From assembly GCA_037367405.1 (NCBI GenBank), contig JAZKJV010009792.1:496001-560000 (forward strand): DNA of 64,000 bases, in the 5' to 3' direction. The notes under the pieces are model-generated. The model worked only from the letters and a program-made list of their open reading frames with translations. It ran no database searches and was not told the DNA's origin. This document shows positions 34,578 to 46,615 of the stretch, piece after piece. How positions within the stretch are numbered: the first letter of the stretch is position 1; the number at the start of each line of letters is the position of its first letter. Made by a program: the position numbers and the translations under genes. This DNA is from Ottelia alismoides (Eukaryota; Streptophyta; Magnoliopsida; Alismatales; Hydrocharitaceae).

Positions 34578-37500
34578 CTTCTTCCTAGATGAATAGATAA
34601 TCTAGAACAATGAGCTTCTCGTAAGATGTCTTTCCTTAGTTCAGGTGTGTTTGGTACACAAACTCTGTGATGATTATACAGTAAACCATCTTGTATCTGG
34701 AATCCCTCTATCTTATTCTTCTCAAGTTGTTGTTTTAAGTCTTTGAGGACTGGATCATCCTCCTGTCCTTTCTTTATTTTATCCCATATTTCTGGTTTGT
34801 ATCGACGAGGAATAGTTATAGTATCAGCACTACTATCAAATGGTTTCCATTCACTTAACGTTGATAGTAAACCCCAGAAGTGGATAGCACTCACTAACCC
34901 GGGTGAATAAGTTCTTCTGCTAAGGGCATCTGCTACGACGTTCCCCTTACCAGGGTGGTAGGAGATAGTGTAATCATAGTCTTTCAGCAACTCTAGCCAC
35001 CGTCTCTGTCTCATATTGAGTTCCTTCTGATCAAATAGATATTTCAAGCTTTTATGATCGGTGAAGATTTCAAAAGTAATACCATACAGGTAGTGTCTCC
35101 AAATCTTTAAAGCGAACACTACGGCAGCTAATTCAAGGTCATGTGTTGGGTAGTTCTTCTCATGTGTCCTGAGCTGTCGTGATGCATACGCAACTACCTT
35201 ACCATGTTGCATAAGAACCGCCCCAAGTCCTTCTTTTGATGCGTCAGTGTACACTGTAAACCCTTCACTCCCGTAGGGTAGAGTAAGGATTGGTGCAGAT
35301 GTTAGGCATTCTTTCAGTGTCTGAAAACTAGCTTCACATGTATCAGACCATAAGAATGGGACCTCCTTTTGAGTTAGTCTAGTCATTGGCAATGCTATCC
35401 GTGAAAAGTCCTTCACGAATCTTCTATAATATCCAGCTAAACCCAGAAAAGATCGTATTTCTGTGACAGTCTTCGGGCGTTCCCAACACATCACCGCACT
35501 AACCTTTGTAGGATCAACTGATATACCTTCCCCAGAAATAACATGGCCTAAGAAAGATACTTCAGATAGCCAGAAGTCACATTTGCTATATTTAGCACAC
35601 AGTTTGTTCTTCCTTAGAGTTTCAAGTGCCTTCCTGAGATGATGTTCATGCAGATACTTATCCTTTGAGTAAATAAGCACATCATCAATAAAGACTACTA
35701 CAAAGTGATCTAAGAACTCCTTGAATACTCTATTCATGAGATCCATGAAGGCTGCTGGGGCATTTGTTAGTCCAAAAGACATAACTAAGAATTCATAATG
35801 CCCGTATCTAGTTCGAAAAGCTGTCTTGGGAATATCTGTATCTTTAATTTTCAACTGATGGTATCCAGATCTTAAATCAATCTTGGAATACACAGTTGAA
35901 CCTTGTAACTGATCAAAGAGATCATCTATTCTTGGCAGAGGATACTTGTTCTTTATTGTCCTCTTGTTTAGTTGTCTATAGTCAATGCACAACCGCATCG
36001 AGCCATCCTTTTTCCTAACAAATAAGACAGGTGCACCCCATGGTGAAGTACTAGGACGAATGAATCCTTTATCTAACAGTTCTTGCAATTGTACCTTTAA
36101 CTCTCGTAACTCAGCTGGTGCCATCCTATATGGAGGGATAGAGATAGGCTGAGTATCAGGTATGAGAGAGATTTCAAATTCAATCTCTCGCTCAGGTGGT
36201 AATCCAGGTAGTTCCTCTGGAAATACATCAGTAAACTCGCAGACTATAGGCACATCTTCTATCATTCTTTCTGACCCTGATGTAGTGGATACATAAGCTA
36301 AATAACCTTGGCACCCTTGCTCTAATAATTGTTGTGCCTTCAATGTAGAGATATATTTGATATTATCATTGGATGTCTTTCCAATGAACTGGAACTCTAT
36401 CGAGTTAGGAAGGTGGAATGTTACTGTCTTCTGGAAACAGTCAAGACATGCATGATGCCTTTCTAGCCAATCCATTCCTAGTATAAGATCAAAGTCCTCC
36501 ATTTCGATTAGTAGTAGTGAAACAGGTAACTGATGTCCCGCTATCACTACTATGCAATTATCCAACATTTCTCGGATTATAAACACTTGTCCTCCTGGTC
36601 CCTTGATCAGATAGGACTGTTGTACTTCTACAGGTTTCTTACCCAAAGTGGGTACTAACCGTCGAGCAATAAATGAATGTGAAGCACCAGAATCAAATAA
36701 GGCATGTACTGAAAAGCCATGAATAATAACGGTACCTCGTACGACTGTGCCATAATTGTAGGCTTGTTCTTCAGTAATTGCATTGAGCTGGCCATTAGGA
36801 ATAGGCAAGCTAGAACCCGCAACACTTTGTGGTGGTTGTTGTGTAGGAGACGCTCCTTGTGAGCCTCGACCTCTACCATGTCTTCCTCCATGTGTTGCTC
36901 CATTGCTCGAGGTGGATGCTATACTATTAATTGGGGTTGATTTAAACCCTGAACCTCTCAACTTCGGACAATCTTTCTTGATGTGGCCTTCCTGATGACA
37001 GTAAAAACACACACGTGCTCCTGTTTGAGCTGAAGATCCAGCCACAGAGGTGCTAGCTCCTGCTGCTGAGTCGCGAGGATATAGTGGAGGTCTAGAGAAA
37101 CCCCTTCTTCCTGATAATTCCTGACCCAAGGTCTGTGGTGAGCTTATATTGGAACTGACTGGATGATAGCGACGATCTCTACGATTATAATGTGTCTTGC
37201 TTTTGGACGGTCCACCATTAAAGTGGAAACTTCTTCTTTGGCGATTTTTATCCCTTTCCATCTCAATACGAGAGGCGATGTCCATTGCTTCATCTACGGT
37301 TGTGGCTCTAAAACCAGCAAGCTTTTCTCGTAGATCTCCCTGAAGACCACTAACAAATTTGGTAAGACACTCTTGTGGTGAAGCTTCTAGAGCTGGTGAG
37401 TACCGTAGTAGCTCAGTAAAGTGGATATGATAATCTCGTACAGTCTTAGAACCCTGATTCAGAGAAGCCAACTCTCTCCTCTTTAATTCTTCCCAATGAG

Positions 37501-38035
37501 AGGGACAAAAGTGAGCTCGGAACCTCTCTTCGAAGATATCCCATGGAACAAGATCTGCTAATTTCTTGGAAATGGCTCTCCACCATCGTCTTGCATAGTC
37601 TGCTAAGGAGTAATCAGCAAAGTGCACCCAAGTATCTGCTGGTGCGTGTATTATTCTCAGCATCCTACTGACGTCATCAAGCCATAATTCAGCCTCGGCA
37701 GGTGTCTCTACACCTTTGAATCGAGGAATTTTTCCCTTTCGGTAATTATCTAGTAATGTTTGGTGTCTAAGAAGAGCCTTCTCCATTGCTCCTTCAACCG
37801 GGGTAGGAGCAGACTCAGTTGAAGGATGGTAACTAGATCCTTCCTCAGAAAGATGGACAGAACCTTCAATCCTAGCATCCGCAGGCTTAGATGCCTCGGG
37901 TCTCTCAGCCTGTGCATTGAGCCTCTCCTCCAATGCTTGTTGCCTTTGCCCCATGTCTTGGAGCATTGCCATCATAGCCGCTAATTGTCTAGACATGTCT
38001 TGGTCTGCCATGATCCTGGGATGAGTCAAGGTCAA
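34535..38035 (-). CDS. Chromovirus gag-pol polyprotein (gag, protease, RT, RNase H; integrase start)
   Basis: Open frame of 1166 codons. Translation may start at the Met at 38011 (MADQDMSRQ), the ninth codon of the frame, about 180 bases past the PBS. Domains by residue: gag capsid about 85-265 ([18 protein letters not shown]); CCHC knuckle 343-356 ([14 protein letters not shown]); aspartic protease active site DSGAS 448-452; RT about 640-830 with [10 protein letters not shown] and catalytic FIDD at 782-785; RNase H about 925-1045 with YTDAS (Asp 931), DLELAA (Glu 968) and FTDHKS (Asp 993); [15 protein letters not shown] linker; start of the integrase zinc domain. The final ~20 codons are read out of frame after a small deletion and end in a stop. 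Gag, protease, RT and RNase H look intact and could act in trans. Plus frames over this region are shadows. Confidence 0.95.
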   Translation of the reverse strand: MTLTHPRIMADQDMSRQLAAMMAMLQDMGQRQQALEERLNAQAERPEASKPADARIEGSVHLSEEGSSYHPSTESAPTPVEGAMEKALLRHQTLLDNYRKGKIPRFKGVETPAEAELWLDDVSRMLRIIHAPADTWVHFADYSLADYARRWWRAISKKLADLVPWDIFEERFRAHFCPSHWEELKRRELASLNQGSKTVRDYHIHFTELLRYSPALEASPQECLTKFVSGLQGDLREKLAGFRATTVDEAMDIASRIEMERDKNRQRRSFHFNGGPSKSKTHYNRRDRRYHPVSSNISSPQTLGQELSGRRGFSRPPLYPRDSAAGASTSVAGSSAQTGARVCFYCHQEGHIKKDCPKLRGSGFKSTPINSIASTSSNGATHGGRHGRGRGSQGASPTQQPPQSVAGSSLPIPNGQLNAITEEQAYNYGTVVRGTVIIHGFSVHALFDSGASHSFIARRLVPTLGKKPVEVQQSYLIKGPGGQVFIIREMLDNCIVVIAGHQLPVSLLLIEMEDFDLILGMDWLERHHACLDCFQKTVTFHLPNSIEFQFIGKTSNDNIKYISTLKAQQLLEQGCQGYLAYVSTTSGSERMIEDVPIVCEFTDVFPEELPGLPPEREIEFEISLIPDTQPISIPPYRMAPAELRELKVQLQELLDKGFIRPSTSPWGAPVLFVRKKDGSMRLCIDYRQLNKRTIKNKYPLPRIDDLFDQLQGSTVYSKIDLRSGYHQLKIKDTDIPKTAFRTRYGHYEFLVMSFGLTNAPAAFMDLMNRVFKEFLDHFVVVFIDDVLIYSKDKYLHEHHLRKALETLRKNKLCAKYSKCDFWLSEVSFLGHVISGEGISVDPTKVSAVMCWERPKTVTEIRSFLGLAGYYRRFVKDFSRIALPMTRLTQKEVPFLWSDTCEASFQTLKECLTSAPILTLPYGSEGFTVYTDASKEGLGAVLMQHGKVVAYASRQLRTHEKNYPTHDLELAAVVFALKIWRHYLYGITFEIFTDHKSLKYLFDQKELNMRQRRWLELLKDYDYTISYHPGKGNVVADALSRRTYSPGLVSAIHFWGLLSTLSEWKPFDSSADTITIPRRYKPEIWDKIKKGQEDDPVLKDLKQQLEKNKIEGFQIQDGLLYNHHRVCVPNTPELRKDILREAHCSRLSIHLGRRCIRIFIHTFGGRE

Positions 38036-38188
38036 AGGTCAGATCCTATATGTCTTAGCATGATGTACATAAGGAACAATGACTTGTGAATGGTACTGCA
38101 GTCATTTATTAAGATCAAAGGATCTTAATACAACCTTAGTTTCTGAATACCGCTCATAGTTATTAATTACTAAATAAATTACTGGAGT

Positions 38189-38206
38189 AACCGTGCTCTG
38201 ATACCA
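38189..38206 (-). other. Chromovirus primer binding site
   Basis: On the minus strand TGGTATCAGAGCACGGTT, three bases after the 5' LTR, complementary to the 3' end of initiator methionine tRNA. Confidence 0.93.
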
Positions 38207-38209
38207 ATC

Positions 38210-41114
38210 TGTCGCGACCCCGTTTCCCGGGTCGTCGGATCCTCCCATATCCGGATCTGGTTACTCAGCAATAATTTATTCAGCAATCACAACTAACATT
38301 CAGAAATATACTGCAAATAAAAATACTCGGAAGAAAGTATTTCAACACTTTTCCATTCACAAAATATAGTTCAGATGATACACTGTCCCACTATAACCAT
38401 TTACATGTACATCAGCTTGAAAGGAAAATACACAAAATATTACTAACTACCTTAAAGAGTAAAGCTACTGTGGCTGGCTGGATGTCTAGTATGTAAGCCG
38501 GATGAATTTTAAAGTCCTTGCGATTGCTCACCGATACCTGTTGGGTTTTCCATAAATCATAGGATAAAAATTAGCGAATGCTAAGTAACGAAGAAGAGAA
38601 AAGCAAACAAATTGTGTAATTTTTCAAAACTTGATATCACAAAAATTTCATTCCTTTTCATTAACTTAAGTCCTATTCCTTTCTATTCCTCATCAGGGAT
38701 TAGTCCAGGGGAACCCCACCATTCTTGGACTCCGAAGCTGTGGATGCTTCAGGATTGGAGATTGTGTTGATCTTGGTAAGCTTATGCCGCCGCACGTCGC
38801 CTCAACCAATCCTCCAATACTACCCTGACAATTTCCTTTTCTTTTATTAAACAGGGTCTCAACCCTCAGCCTGAAAAACAAAAGAGCACACCGTCCTCGA
38901 GGACTCGGTTGCTTAAAACCTCAGGCTAACATTTAATCATATAACCTAGCGGCTTTAAATACATGTTATCGTGACCCAGCCGCTATTGAACCACCCGTGC
39001 CTCCACATGGCACGACCACATCTTCCGTCGTTCCAACCCGAATATATTGGCTCCCGATACCACGCGTTGCAAAACATTCAATTTGTGCGCACTTATCATA
39101 ACAGGGCAACCGTGTACCACCTAGGTAGGGAAGTGCCAATACGGGTTCCTTCCGACAACCTACAGGTTGCATGCCCGACCTGTAGTACTACTCCCAATCA
39201 TCCTTATCGTGACACAAGATCCTTTTTAGGATCCAACTCAAATCACACCAATTCACATGATGTAATTCTTTTGTTACGTCTTTGATTTGCCTAAACCGCA
39301 ATACTTAGTATCGACTCACATATATATTATTCATAACCATATATATACTCCTATTTATGCCTATTTTAACTCCCAAACCCTAACTTTCAGAGCCAACGCA
39401 TCAATTTGATGCGTAAATCTTATTTTAGTGGGAATCACAAAGCAATTCTTCAGACTTTTTCAAAAATAACCAAAATTAGGGTTCCTCGTAGCAAAGAATA
39501 CAAAATCAAGAATTTCAATAATTTCGTATGAAAACCCAACAGCAAAAGGAAGGATTTCGTTACCTAATCAAGCTCTTTCTCGTGTATGCAAGGCTTTACC
39601 GAGTTTCGTTTTTAGAAAGGCTAATTTAAGGCTCCTGAAAAGATCGAATTTCATTTTTTCGTATCAAAACGCTAAGAACATGTTAAGAACGCGAAGAACG
39701 AACGAAGAACGCGAAGAACGCGAAGAACACGAAGAACGTCAAGAACATATTTTCTCTTAGAATTTTGGCAGAGTTTCCCCTTATATCGGGATATATTTCT
39801 CGGAAAATTTCGGCAGAATTTCCCCTTATATCGGGACATATTTCAAAATAAAAACGAAAAGAGTTTCATCTATAAAATCAATCGAGAGGAAAATAACAAC
39901 GAAACTGAAAGAATATACTCAACAACAAGAGATGAAGAACCGGTAGACACCACACATCTTAGGTGAGTGAACGTGTGACGAATCACAGGGTCACTGACGT
40001 GCACAGCCGCCCGCACCTAAGTAGGGTATTACACAGATTTCTCCATCAAAATAACTATAAAAGCATAATACGAAGAATAGAAACATAAACGATGGAGAAT
40101 CGGCAGGCACCACGCGTCTTAGATGAGTGAACGTGTGACGAATCACAGGGTCACTGACGTGCATAGCCGCCCGCACCTAAGTAGGGTATTACACAGATTT
40201 ATCCATCAAAATAACTATAAAAGCATAATACGAAGAATAGAAACATAAACGATGGAGAATCGGTAGACACCACGCGTCTTAGATGAGTCAACGTGTGACG
40301 AATCACAGGGTCACTGACGTGCATAGCCGCCCGCACCTAAGTAGGGTGTTACACAGATTTCTCCTCGAACCAAAACAGGAAAACGAATCGGAAAGAAATA
40401 TGAATCAAAAAAAAAACTTGGAAGAACAAGAGTATGAATTGAAAGCCTAGCTTACGAAGCAACTAAGAGAGGATCATACCTTTCTCCTCCTCGTTCTCCC
40501 GGCAGCGCTTCGCTAGCGCTCCTCCCTCGCCTCCCACTCCTCCTCCCGACCTCTCGACCCTAGCCCTTGGGGTGGTGGTGGTAGTGGAAGTTGTAGAGAA
40601 TGAATGGGTAGGGGGGTCTATTTATAGGCCCCAGAAAACCACTAACCATGGTAGAAAACCATGGTTTAGACCTTAACCATGGTTTAGCGGCCCATGGTTT
40701 TAGCCCATAGTTTTAGCCAAAACTTATCTCAAACTTGGAGCTTAAGTTAGAACATTCTAGAGGATTCTAGATTCGCTAATGACGCTTAATTAACACTAAT
40801 CGTGATTAACTTTCACTAATCGCGATTTAACTTTCGCGGCTTATGCATATCTTTTGTTAACTATTGATTAGTGTTTACTAATGATCATTAGCGGCTTTCA
40901 ATCGTCATTAATTTCTTTAATCATGTTTAATTAGTCTTAATGACAGTCATTATGGATTAATGACATCTTAGCCTTCCTTACTTCTCTTTCTTCCGAAATT
41001 CATAACAAATCGAAACGAAGTCCGATTCACACGAAACAAATTCTGCCGGTTTCCTCTTTACGAGCCGGATCTTATTATATAGGATCCGAGATATGCCTAG
41101 TTCAAGGCTTTACA
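38210..41114 (-). repeat. Chromovirus 5' LTR (2905 bp)
   Basis: Same length and almost the same sequence as 30327-33231, including the GAAGAACGC array (39685-39743), the 160-bp repeat (39932-40365) and the CCATGG cluster (about 40646-40697). Followed on the right by TGGAG, the target duplication. Confidence 0.96.
40618..40626 (-). promoter_or_regulatory. TATA box of chromovirus 5' LTR
   Basis: TATAAATAG on the minus strand. This is the copy that would drive the genomic RNA of the element, with a start expected about 30 bases downstream, near 40590. Confidence 0.7.
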
Positions 41115-41119
41115 TGGAG

Positions 41120-41740
41120 CCACTCCTATCAAAGAGATATCAGGAAATGTGCGTCCGCCACTATCATTGAAAATAAGTGACGGACCATGTGACAATAAAG
41201 ACATTACATATATAAGTAGAGGAGATTGTAGCACTTCAAACATAGTCTCAGTATAGTAATCACAAAGTCTTATAGTTAGACATAAGTAGTGGGGCCTACC
41301 TTTAAATAACTTGGATTTATTATTTTTGGGATGTGACCAAGGGGTCTAATTTAGGCCCAAGCTCAAGAAGTTATTCCCAATAATTGCTCGTGTCTAGGCT
41401 CGGGATTTTAAAAATCATGTAAAATGATTATTTGTTAACTTTTTCTTCTAATAATTTCTAAATTAGCAGTGATTATTTTTTTAGAAAAAGCCATAGTAGT
41501 CATCATTATATAAAAATTTAGCAACAAATTTGATATTCATCAGGAATTTCAAGAACACAAGATAATTATGCTATGAATAATGTTTTTATTTTATATTTAA
41601 CATCAGAAGATAGACCCCGATATTCAAATTACTCATCACTGTAAGCCAGTTTCATTGTAGTGTAAGTTTAAATTACCATTACGTGTCTTTAGTAATTGAT
41701 AATTGATGACATGATAATATATAATAGTAATAACCATTAT
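41120..41740. other. Unassigned spacer
   Basis: Continuation of the sequence into which the chromovirus inserted. AT-rich, no gene or clear repeat boundary seen. Confidence 0.4.
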
Positions 41741-41744
41741 TAGC

Positions 41745-42135
41745 CTGAAACTTTTTTTAAAGGAAAAAGGGCATTCACCACTAAGGTGCTTTCCCAAAAA
41801 CATCTTCGTTAATCCACAAATTTACAAGTGCAGAGAGCCCAAATCACAATCACAACATGGGACCTATCCTTCTTTGAACCACACTTGTTGGACCTAACAG
41901 GATTGAAAAATCTAAAAGAATAACTTGTTGTCAATATTCTCACTGTCCACAGAACAATAAGCACAAGTATTGCTGATGTCTTCACCAATCATCATCCTTC
42001 CATGGCTCAACAACTAAAGAAATATCTAAATCCTTATATGTCCCCTCAATCTCCAAGTCTGCTTGTAATTAACAACACATCCTCTCGGATCAAAATCCAC
42101 TCTCCCAGCCAAGGCCTTGTAGAATTTTCTAATTG
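41745..42135 (-). pseudogene. LINE 3' fragment (zf-RVT region)
   Basis: The minus strand reads FYKALAGRVDFDPRGCVVNY, WRLRG, then LSHGRMMI, ISNTCAYCSVDSENIDNKLFF, with stops. This matches the zinc-binding domain near the end of plant LINE pol (W+L...IFLWLLSHGR...C..C...E..DHLF). It ends at 41745-41760 in TTTAAAAAAAGTTTCAGG on the minus strand, a plausible 3' tail. Short, truncated and inactive. Confidence 0.65.
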
Positions 42136-42169
42136 ATAACCCATCATATCAACATCTGTGATGCCCCAA

Positions 42170-42379
42170 GGAGGTGATGCAGAGGGTTTTGCACTGGTCT
42201 GCTAATCAAACACGATTATCAATCGCTGCATGACCAAGTGTCTCTCCAATCAACAATCAACCCACACAGTATGAGGAGGTGATGCAGAGGGTTTTGCACT
42301 GGTTTGCTAATCAAATGCGATTATCAATCGCTGCGTGACCAAGTGTCTCTCCAATCAACAATCAACCCATACAGTATGA
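42170..42379. repeat. 105-bp tandem duplication
   Basis: Units 42170-42274 and 42275-42379 both begin GGAGGTGATGCAGAGGGTTT and end CAGTATGA; only a few bases differ. Each includes the 3' terminal words of the Athila-type LTR (TGTGGGTTGATTGTTGATTG on the minus strand), so the LTR/flank junction was duplicated. Confidence 0.92.
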
Positions 42380-42778
42380 ATAAAACAATCAATGTTAAGT
42401 AAGTCAAAATTTATTTTATTTTAACTCTACAAAGTGTGTGTATAGGGACATGTATGTAAAGTGTCGAACCACAGAAAGCAATTGGGACTAGAAATAAATA
42501 AGCAACCTACTTAGGTGATTTTGTGTGTTTTTGTTTTTTAATTATTTTTGTGGGTTTATAAAGTTTTATATTTTTTATTTTTATTTTTAATTTTTATTCT
42601 CTTTTTGTATTTTGCAAATTTTTAGTTTCATTTTATTTTTAAGATATAATATAGGGATATATATAGTAATAATACCAATAATATATATAATAATAGGATA
42701 TATATTAAATATGTATAATAATCTAGAAAATACAAGCAATAACGGTCCTTTTTATTTGTTTTTTTAAGATTTAAAATA

Positions 42779-44108
42779 AGGATTTTTGCAGCCATAACCC
42801 TGAGTAATTCTTCAATTACAATCATAACCCTGTGTAATCGTGAATTACATCCAGAACCCTCAATAATCTTAACTCTTACACCCATAACCCCTGAGTTAAC
42901 TTCCATCCAATATTCCGTTAACTGTGACAGTATACGTTAAACATTTTACATTTTCTACCATCTAAGTTCTATTATTTACAATGAGGACACTCCCACCTCC
43001 TCCCCTCCCCCTCCCCCTCCCCCTCCACCACCACTACCTCCTCCTCCTCCTCCTCCTCCTCCTCCTAGACAATCACCTCCTCCCCTCCTCCCCGTCGACC
43101 AGCCCCTCCTCTCCACCTCTGTCGACCTCTTCCTCCAGCCAAGGTAGCCCCCAACCCCCCTCCCCAGCACCCCTGTCAAAGCCCCCCAGGAAGTCCCCAT
43201 TGAAGCCCAACCACCCCCACCCCGGATCCTGTGCAGCCCAGGCTCCCGACCTCCCCCCCAGCCTCTCCAGCCAAGGACGAACCCCCCCTCCCCACGGTGA
43301 ATCACCCCAGACTCCCCCCCTTTTCCCCGTCTAATTGACCCCGACCCACCCGCCGCCCACCAGTCCAGGAACACCCCCCAGCCTCTCTAGTGCAGGACGG
43401 ACCCTCCCTCCCCCGGCGAATCACCCCAGACTCCCCCCTTCCCCGCCGAATCGGCCCTGACCCTCCCGCCGCCCACTAGCCTAGGAGCCCCCCACCCCCC
43501 GAATCGCCCCAACATCCCCCCGGGTCGAATCGCCCTCGACCTTCCCGCCGCCCACCAGCCCAGGAACACCCCCACCCCGTTGAATCGCCCTCAACACCCC
43601 CCCCCGATCGAATCGGCCCCGACCCTCCCCAACCTGCAACCCCTCCAGCCCAAGACGTGCCCTGCAACTCCCGAACCCTGCAACCCATAGAAACGCACCT
43701 CCCAACCCCTGCATCCCATAGAGCCTCGCTGCCCCTGCAACCCCTACTGTCTGGCTACCTTCGATCACGTGAAGGTGTGCACGAGGCTGAGGAGAAGAAG
43801 GGAAGTGGGAGGGGGTTGGCGGGGGCGGGGGTGCTAGAGGAGGTGGTTGGCGACAAGTTGAGGGGGGGGGGCATTGCTGGATGACGAAGGGGAGGGGTTT
43901 TATTTTTTACTTTTTGATTTCTTTTAGCCGTTGGATTGATAGTAGGTTAGATTAACATAATGGTGTGATTGGAGTTAACAGTTGAAACTAACAGAAGGTT
44001 ATGGGTCTGAGACGCAGTAACTATCCAGGGTTTCTTGTGTAATTCGCGATTATGTAGGGTTATGAATGTAATTACAGAATTACTCTAGGTTATGGGTGTA
44101 AAAATCCC
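42779..44108. mobile_element. Non-autonomous Mutator-like element M3 (1330 bp)
   Basis: Perfect 9-bp target duplication TTTAAAATA (42770-42778 and 44109-44117). Terminal inverted repeats start AGGATTTTTGCAGCCATAAC (left) and, read inward from the right, GGGATTTTTACACCCATAAC; both contain a GAATTACA word. Same family as M1 but diverged. No transposase; the left two thirds (42981-43760) is extremely C-rich on the plus strand, then becomes G-rich. Proline- and glycine-rich frames here are composition artefacts. Confidence 0.9.
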
Positions 44109-45627
44109 TTTAAAATATAGATAGGTAGGTATAAATAATAATAATGATAGTAATACATATATAAGTAATATATAGTATATAAAATATGTAAAACATTTCA
44201 TATTTTCAAATATAGCTATATATCAAAAATTGCAAAATAAAATATTTTTCTGTTTTTTAACCTTTTATATATTTTTTGTGTTTTTTCTTGTAATTTTTTT
44301 CTAATTTTAGGTATTTTAAAGTATTAATATAGCAAAATAAGGATTATAACAATGGGTTGAATTATTTTGTGTGGTAAAATAGATAATAGGTCCAAATTTT
44401 CCAATACTATTTTTAGTATATAGTATATAATATACATAAAAATCAGAAATAGAAAACTATTTTTTATTATTATAGAATTTTTATTGATTTTTATAGGCTT
44501 TTTAGAGTTTTTTAATTTTTAATGTTTTTCTTTAATATTTTTTGTGATTTTTCGTTTGGAGTTATACTACATAAAAATATATACTCTATTTTTTGGGTTT
44601 TTTAAAGGTGATTTTATAACTTTTGTATTTTTATCTGTAAATAAGGGATAAATAACTCCAAAATAATTTTTAATAAATGGCAAAATGCAATAAAATGTTA
44701 AATAAAAATCATAGCATGAGCGAGCATTATCTATGACATTTACTACAATTTTACCAAATTTTATAAAGTACTAAAGCTATTTAATGAAAATAGAAAAGCA
44801 TAAATATATATAAACAATCTAATAGGGTTATTTTTACAATTCAACAATATACATCAAGGGTTTTAGTGTAAAACATACCAAAATATAACATTTATTTTAC
44901 AAGTTCTAGGACTAGATACAAATACCACAAGTCGGGAGGGCTTGGGTGCAAAATAATCAGGTCCCTCACACGCACGGGCACGTGAGGCGACCTAACAAAG
45001 GACCTTATTGTAATTTCAAAGAAGTTCGAGGGACCCGATGCAACTTTTACACAACCTTTTAAACTTCACATAATAATTATAGTACTTAACTATAAATACA
45101 AAAAATAATGGGATACTAATTAAATTACCCCTTAAAGGCGTGAATTGGGTGGCGCTGCTTGCACCACGTGGAGATCCAACGGTTGAGATTTGTCGATGAC
45201 ACCGGCAATGGATGGCTGGGGTTAGATGCTAGGCCTTATCTGACGAATGGGGATGGCTGCAATCGGACGACTCCTGGAGACCTGAACCTTCACATCAAAT
45301 CTGACAGCTGTGGAGGCACTTGGATGAACTCAAAAGAACAACTGTTAGTTGCTCCTTCAGTCGTCGATATCTCACATCTCCGACCCTCAATCTCGCTGCT
45401 GATGGGCCCTCTAAACTCCTTGAATGATTCTACAGTAGATGGAGTCCTTGAAATGGTCCGTGCCTCGCTGAGGAGAGGCTTGGAGCTCGAGAAAGAACAT
45501 GGAACTAGAATGCTTCGTGCAGGTCCAATCTTACCCCAAATGGGCTCCTGGAAGGGTAAATATGCACACAAAATTGTCAGAGGTCGAGAGCAAATTGCCT
45601 CGACCTCGGTTGGAGGAGAATAACAAT

Positions 45628-46030
45628 GAGCTAGAGCAGGGTGGAGCTTTCCAGCGTAAGGCAGAGGAGGAGAGCGTGATGGGCTCATATTCTTACAGAA
45701 TCCGAGGTGAAAGTGAATGGAATGATGGGGAATGTGATGAGGTCTGAAGTGAGCATGGAATGGCGGTCAGAATCAGTCGAAGTCTTGAGGATTTTGAGCT
45801 GGAGCCTAAGGCTTCAACGAATAAAGATGTGAGCTAGAGCAGGGTGGAGCTCTCCAGCATAAGGCGGAGGAGGAGAGCGTGATGGGATCATATTCTTACA
45901 AATTCGATGTGAAAGTGAATGGAATGATGGGGAATGTGATGGGGTCTGAAGTGAGCATGGAATGGTGGTCGGAGTAGGTCAGAGTCACAGGTATTTTGAG
46001 CTAGAGCCCAAGGCTTCAATGAACAAAGAT
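45628..46030. repeat. Tandem duplication (~203 bp x 2) in LTR C2a leader
   Basis: Units 45628-45830 and 45831-46030 both start GAGCTAGAGCAGGGTGGAGCT and share GGAGAGCGTGATGGG and AGTGAATGGAATGATGGGGA. They differ at several positions. Confidence 0.9.
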
Positions 46031-46615
46031 CCTAAAATTAAACTAACCCACTGAATAAATGGCCAAACTATAGATTAAACTAAGCTAAGGAGATGAAATG
46101 CGATAAAAAATGAAAGGAAAAGCATATTAAACCTGACTATTCCAGGGAGCATAGAAAACGTCATCGGCTGCTGCTCTAATGAGCTGGATCTAAACCTTTG
46201 ACCATTATTTCTCTATGCTAACGCGCCTACGAGCTTGCTGCTATTACCGGCAAAGCTCAAACGACTCAAAGATTGGGGTTACAGAGGATTTGGGGGATCA
46301 AAATCGAGGAGGTGGTGATGGGTGCGCCATTATATACACATGGAGGAGGCATCAAAAATTGGAGATTCGGGCATATCTACAATATGTACAATCGATCTGG
46401 ATGTAGGGCATGAATCATGGAGATGTGTTTGCAGAGATTGCGTGAAGAATTGAGCTAAAGGAGTGGAACGAAATTTGGAAAAAAAATGGGAGGAGTGGGA
46501 GGCTCGAGGAGCTGTAACAAGTCAGAGGTGCAAAGGGACAGTTGACCTGGGATCAACAAAAGAAGAGTTTCGGTTGGTCCATTGACGTGTCCGATGTCGC
46601 AGCGTTAAGAAGTTG

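Larger units (their letters stand above)
30327..41114 (-). mobile_element. Ty3/gypsy chromovirus (Tekay/Del-like), nearly complete
   Basis: 10.8 kb element on the minus strand. Two 2905-bp TG...CA LTRs, perfect 5-bp target duplication TGGAG (30322-30326 and 41115-41119), Met-tRNA PBS, gag-protease-RT-RNase H-integrase order (integrase last, diagnostic of gypsy) and a C-terminal chromodomain-like segment. By eye about 26 substitutions separate the LTRs (about 0.9%), so insertion was recent in evolutionary terms. Only two clear lesions were found in gag-pol, both in integrase. It is the youngest element that can be dated here. Confidence 0.96.
42380..46615 (-). repeat. Athila-type LTR C2a (5' truncated)
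   Basis: 3' portion of the family LTR: 3' end words near 42380-42480 (TTAAAATAAAATAAATTTTGAC, GTGTCGAACC), Mutator-like insertion M3, AT-rich part, hairpin region 44930-45000, then the GC-rich leader up to about 46600 (TTGATCCCAGGTCAACTG on the minus strand, matching TTGACCCCAGGTCAACTGCC at 55354). The first ~0.8-1.1 kb of the LTR is missing; LTR C2b abuts. ORFs at 45159-45747 fall in the leader and show no known domain. Confidence 0.68.

Noticed and set aside
36655..36995. Extra frames within the chromovirus gag-pol
   Set aside because: Shadows of the 1166-codon polyprotein frame.
38189..38206. tRNA gene fragment
   Set aside because: Only the 18-base primer-binding complement is present; no cloverleaf follows.
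42976..43884. Glycine-rich and proline-rich frames
   Set aside because: Composition artefacts of the C-rich core of M3; no codon bias or motif.
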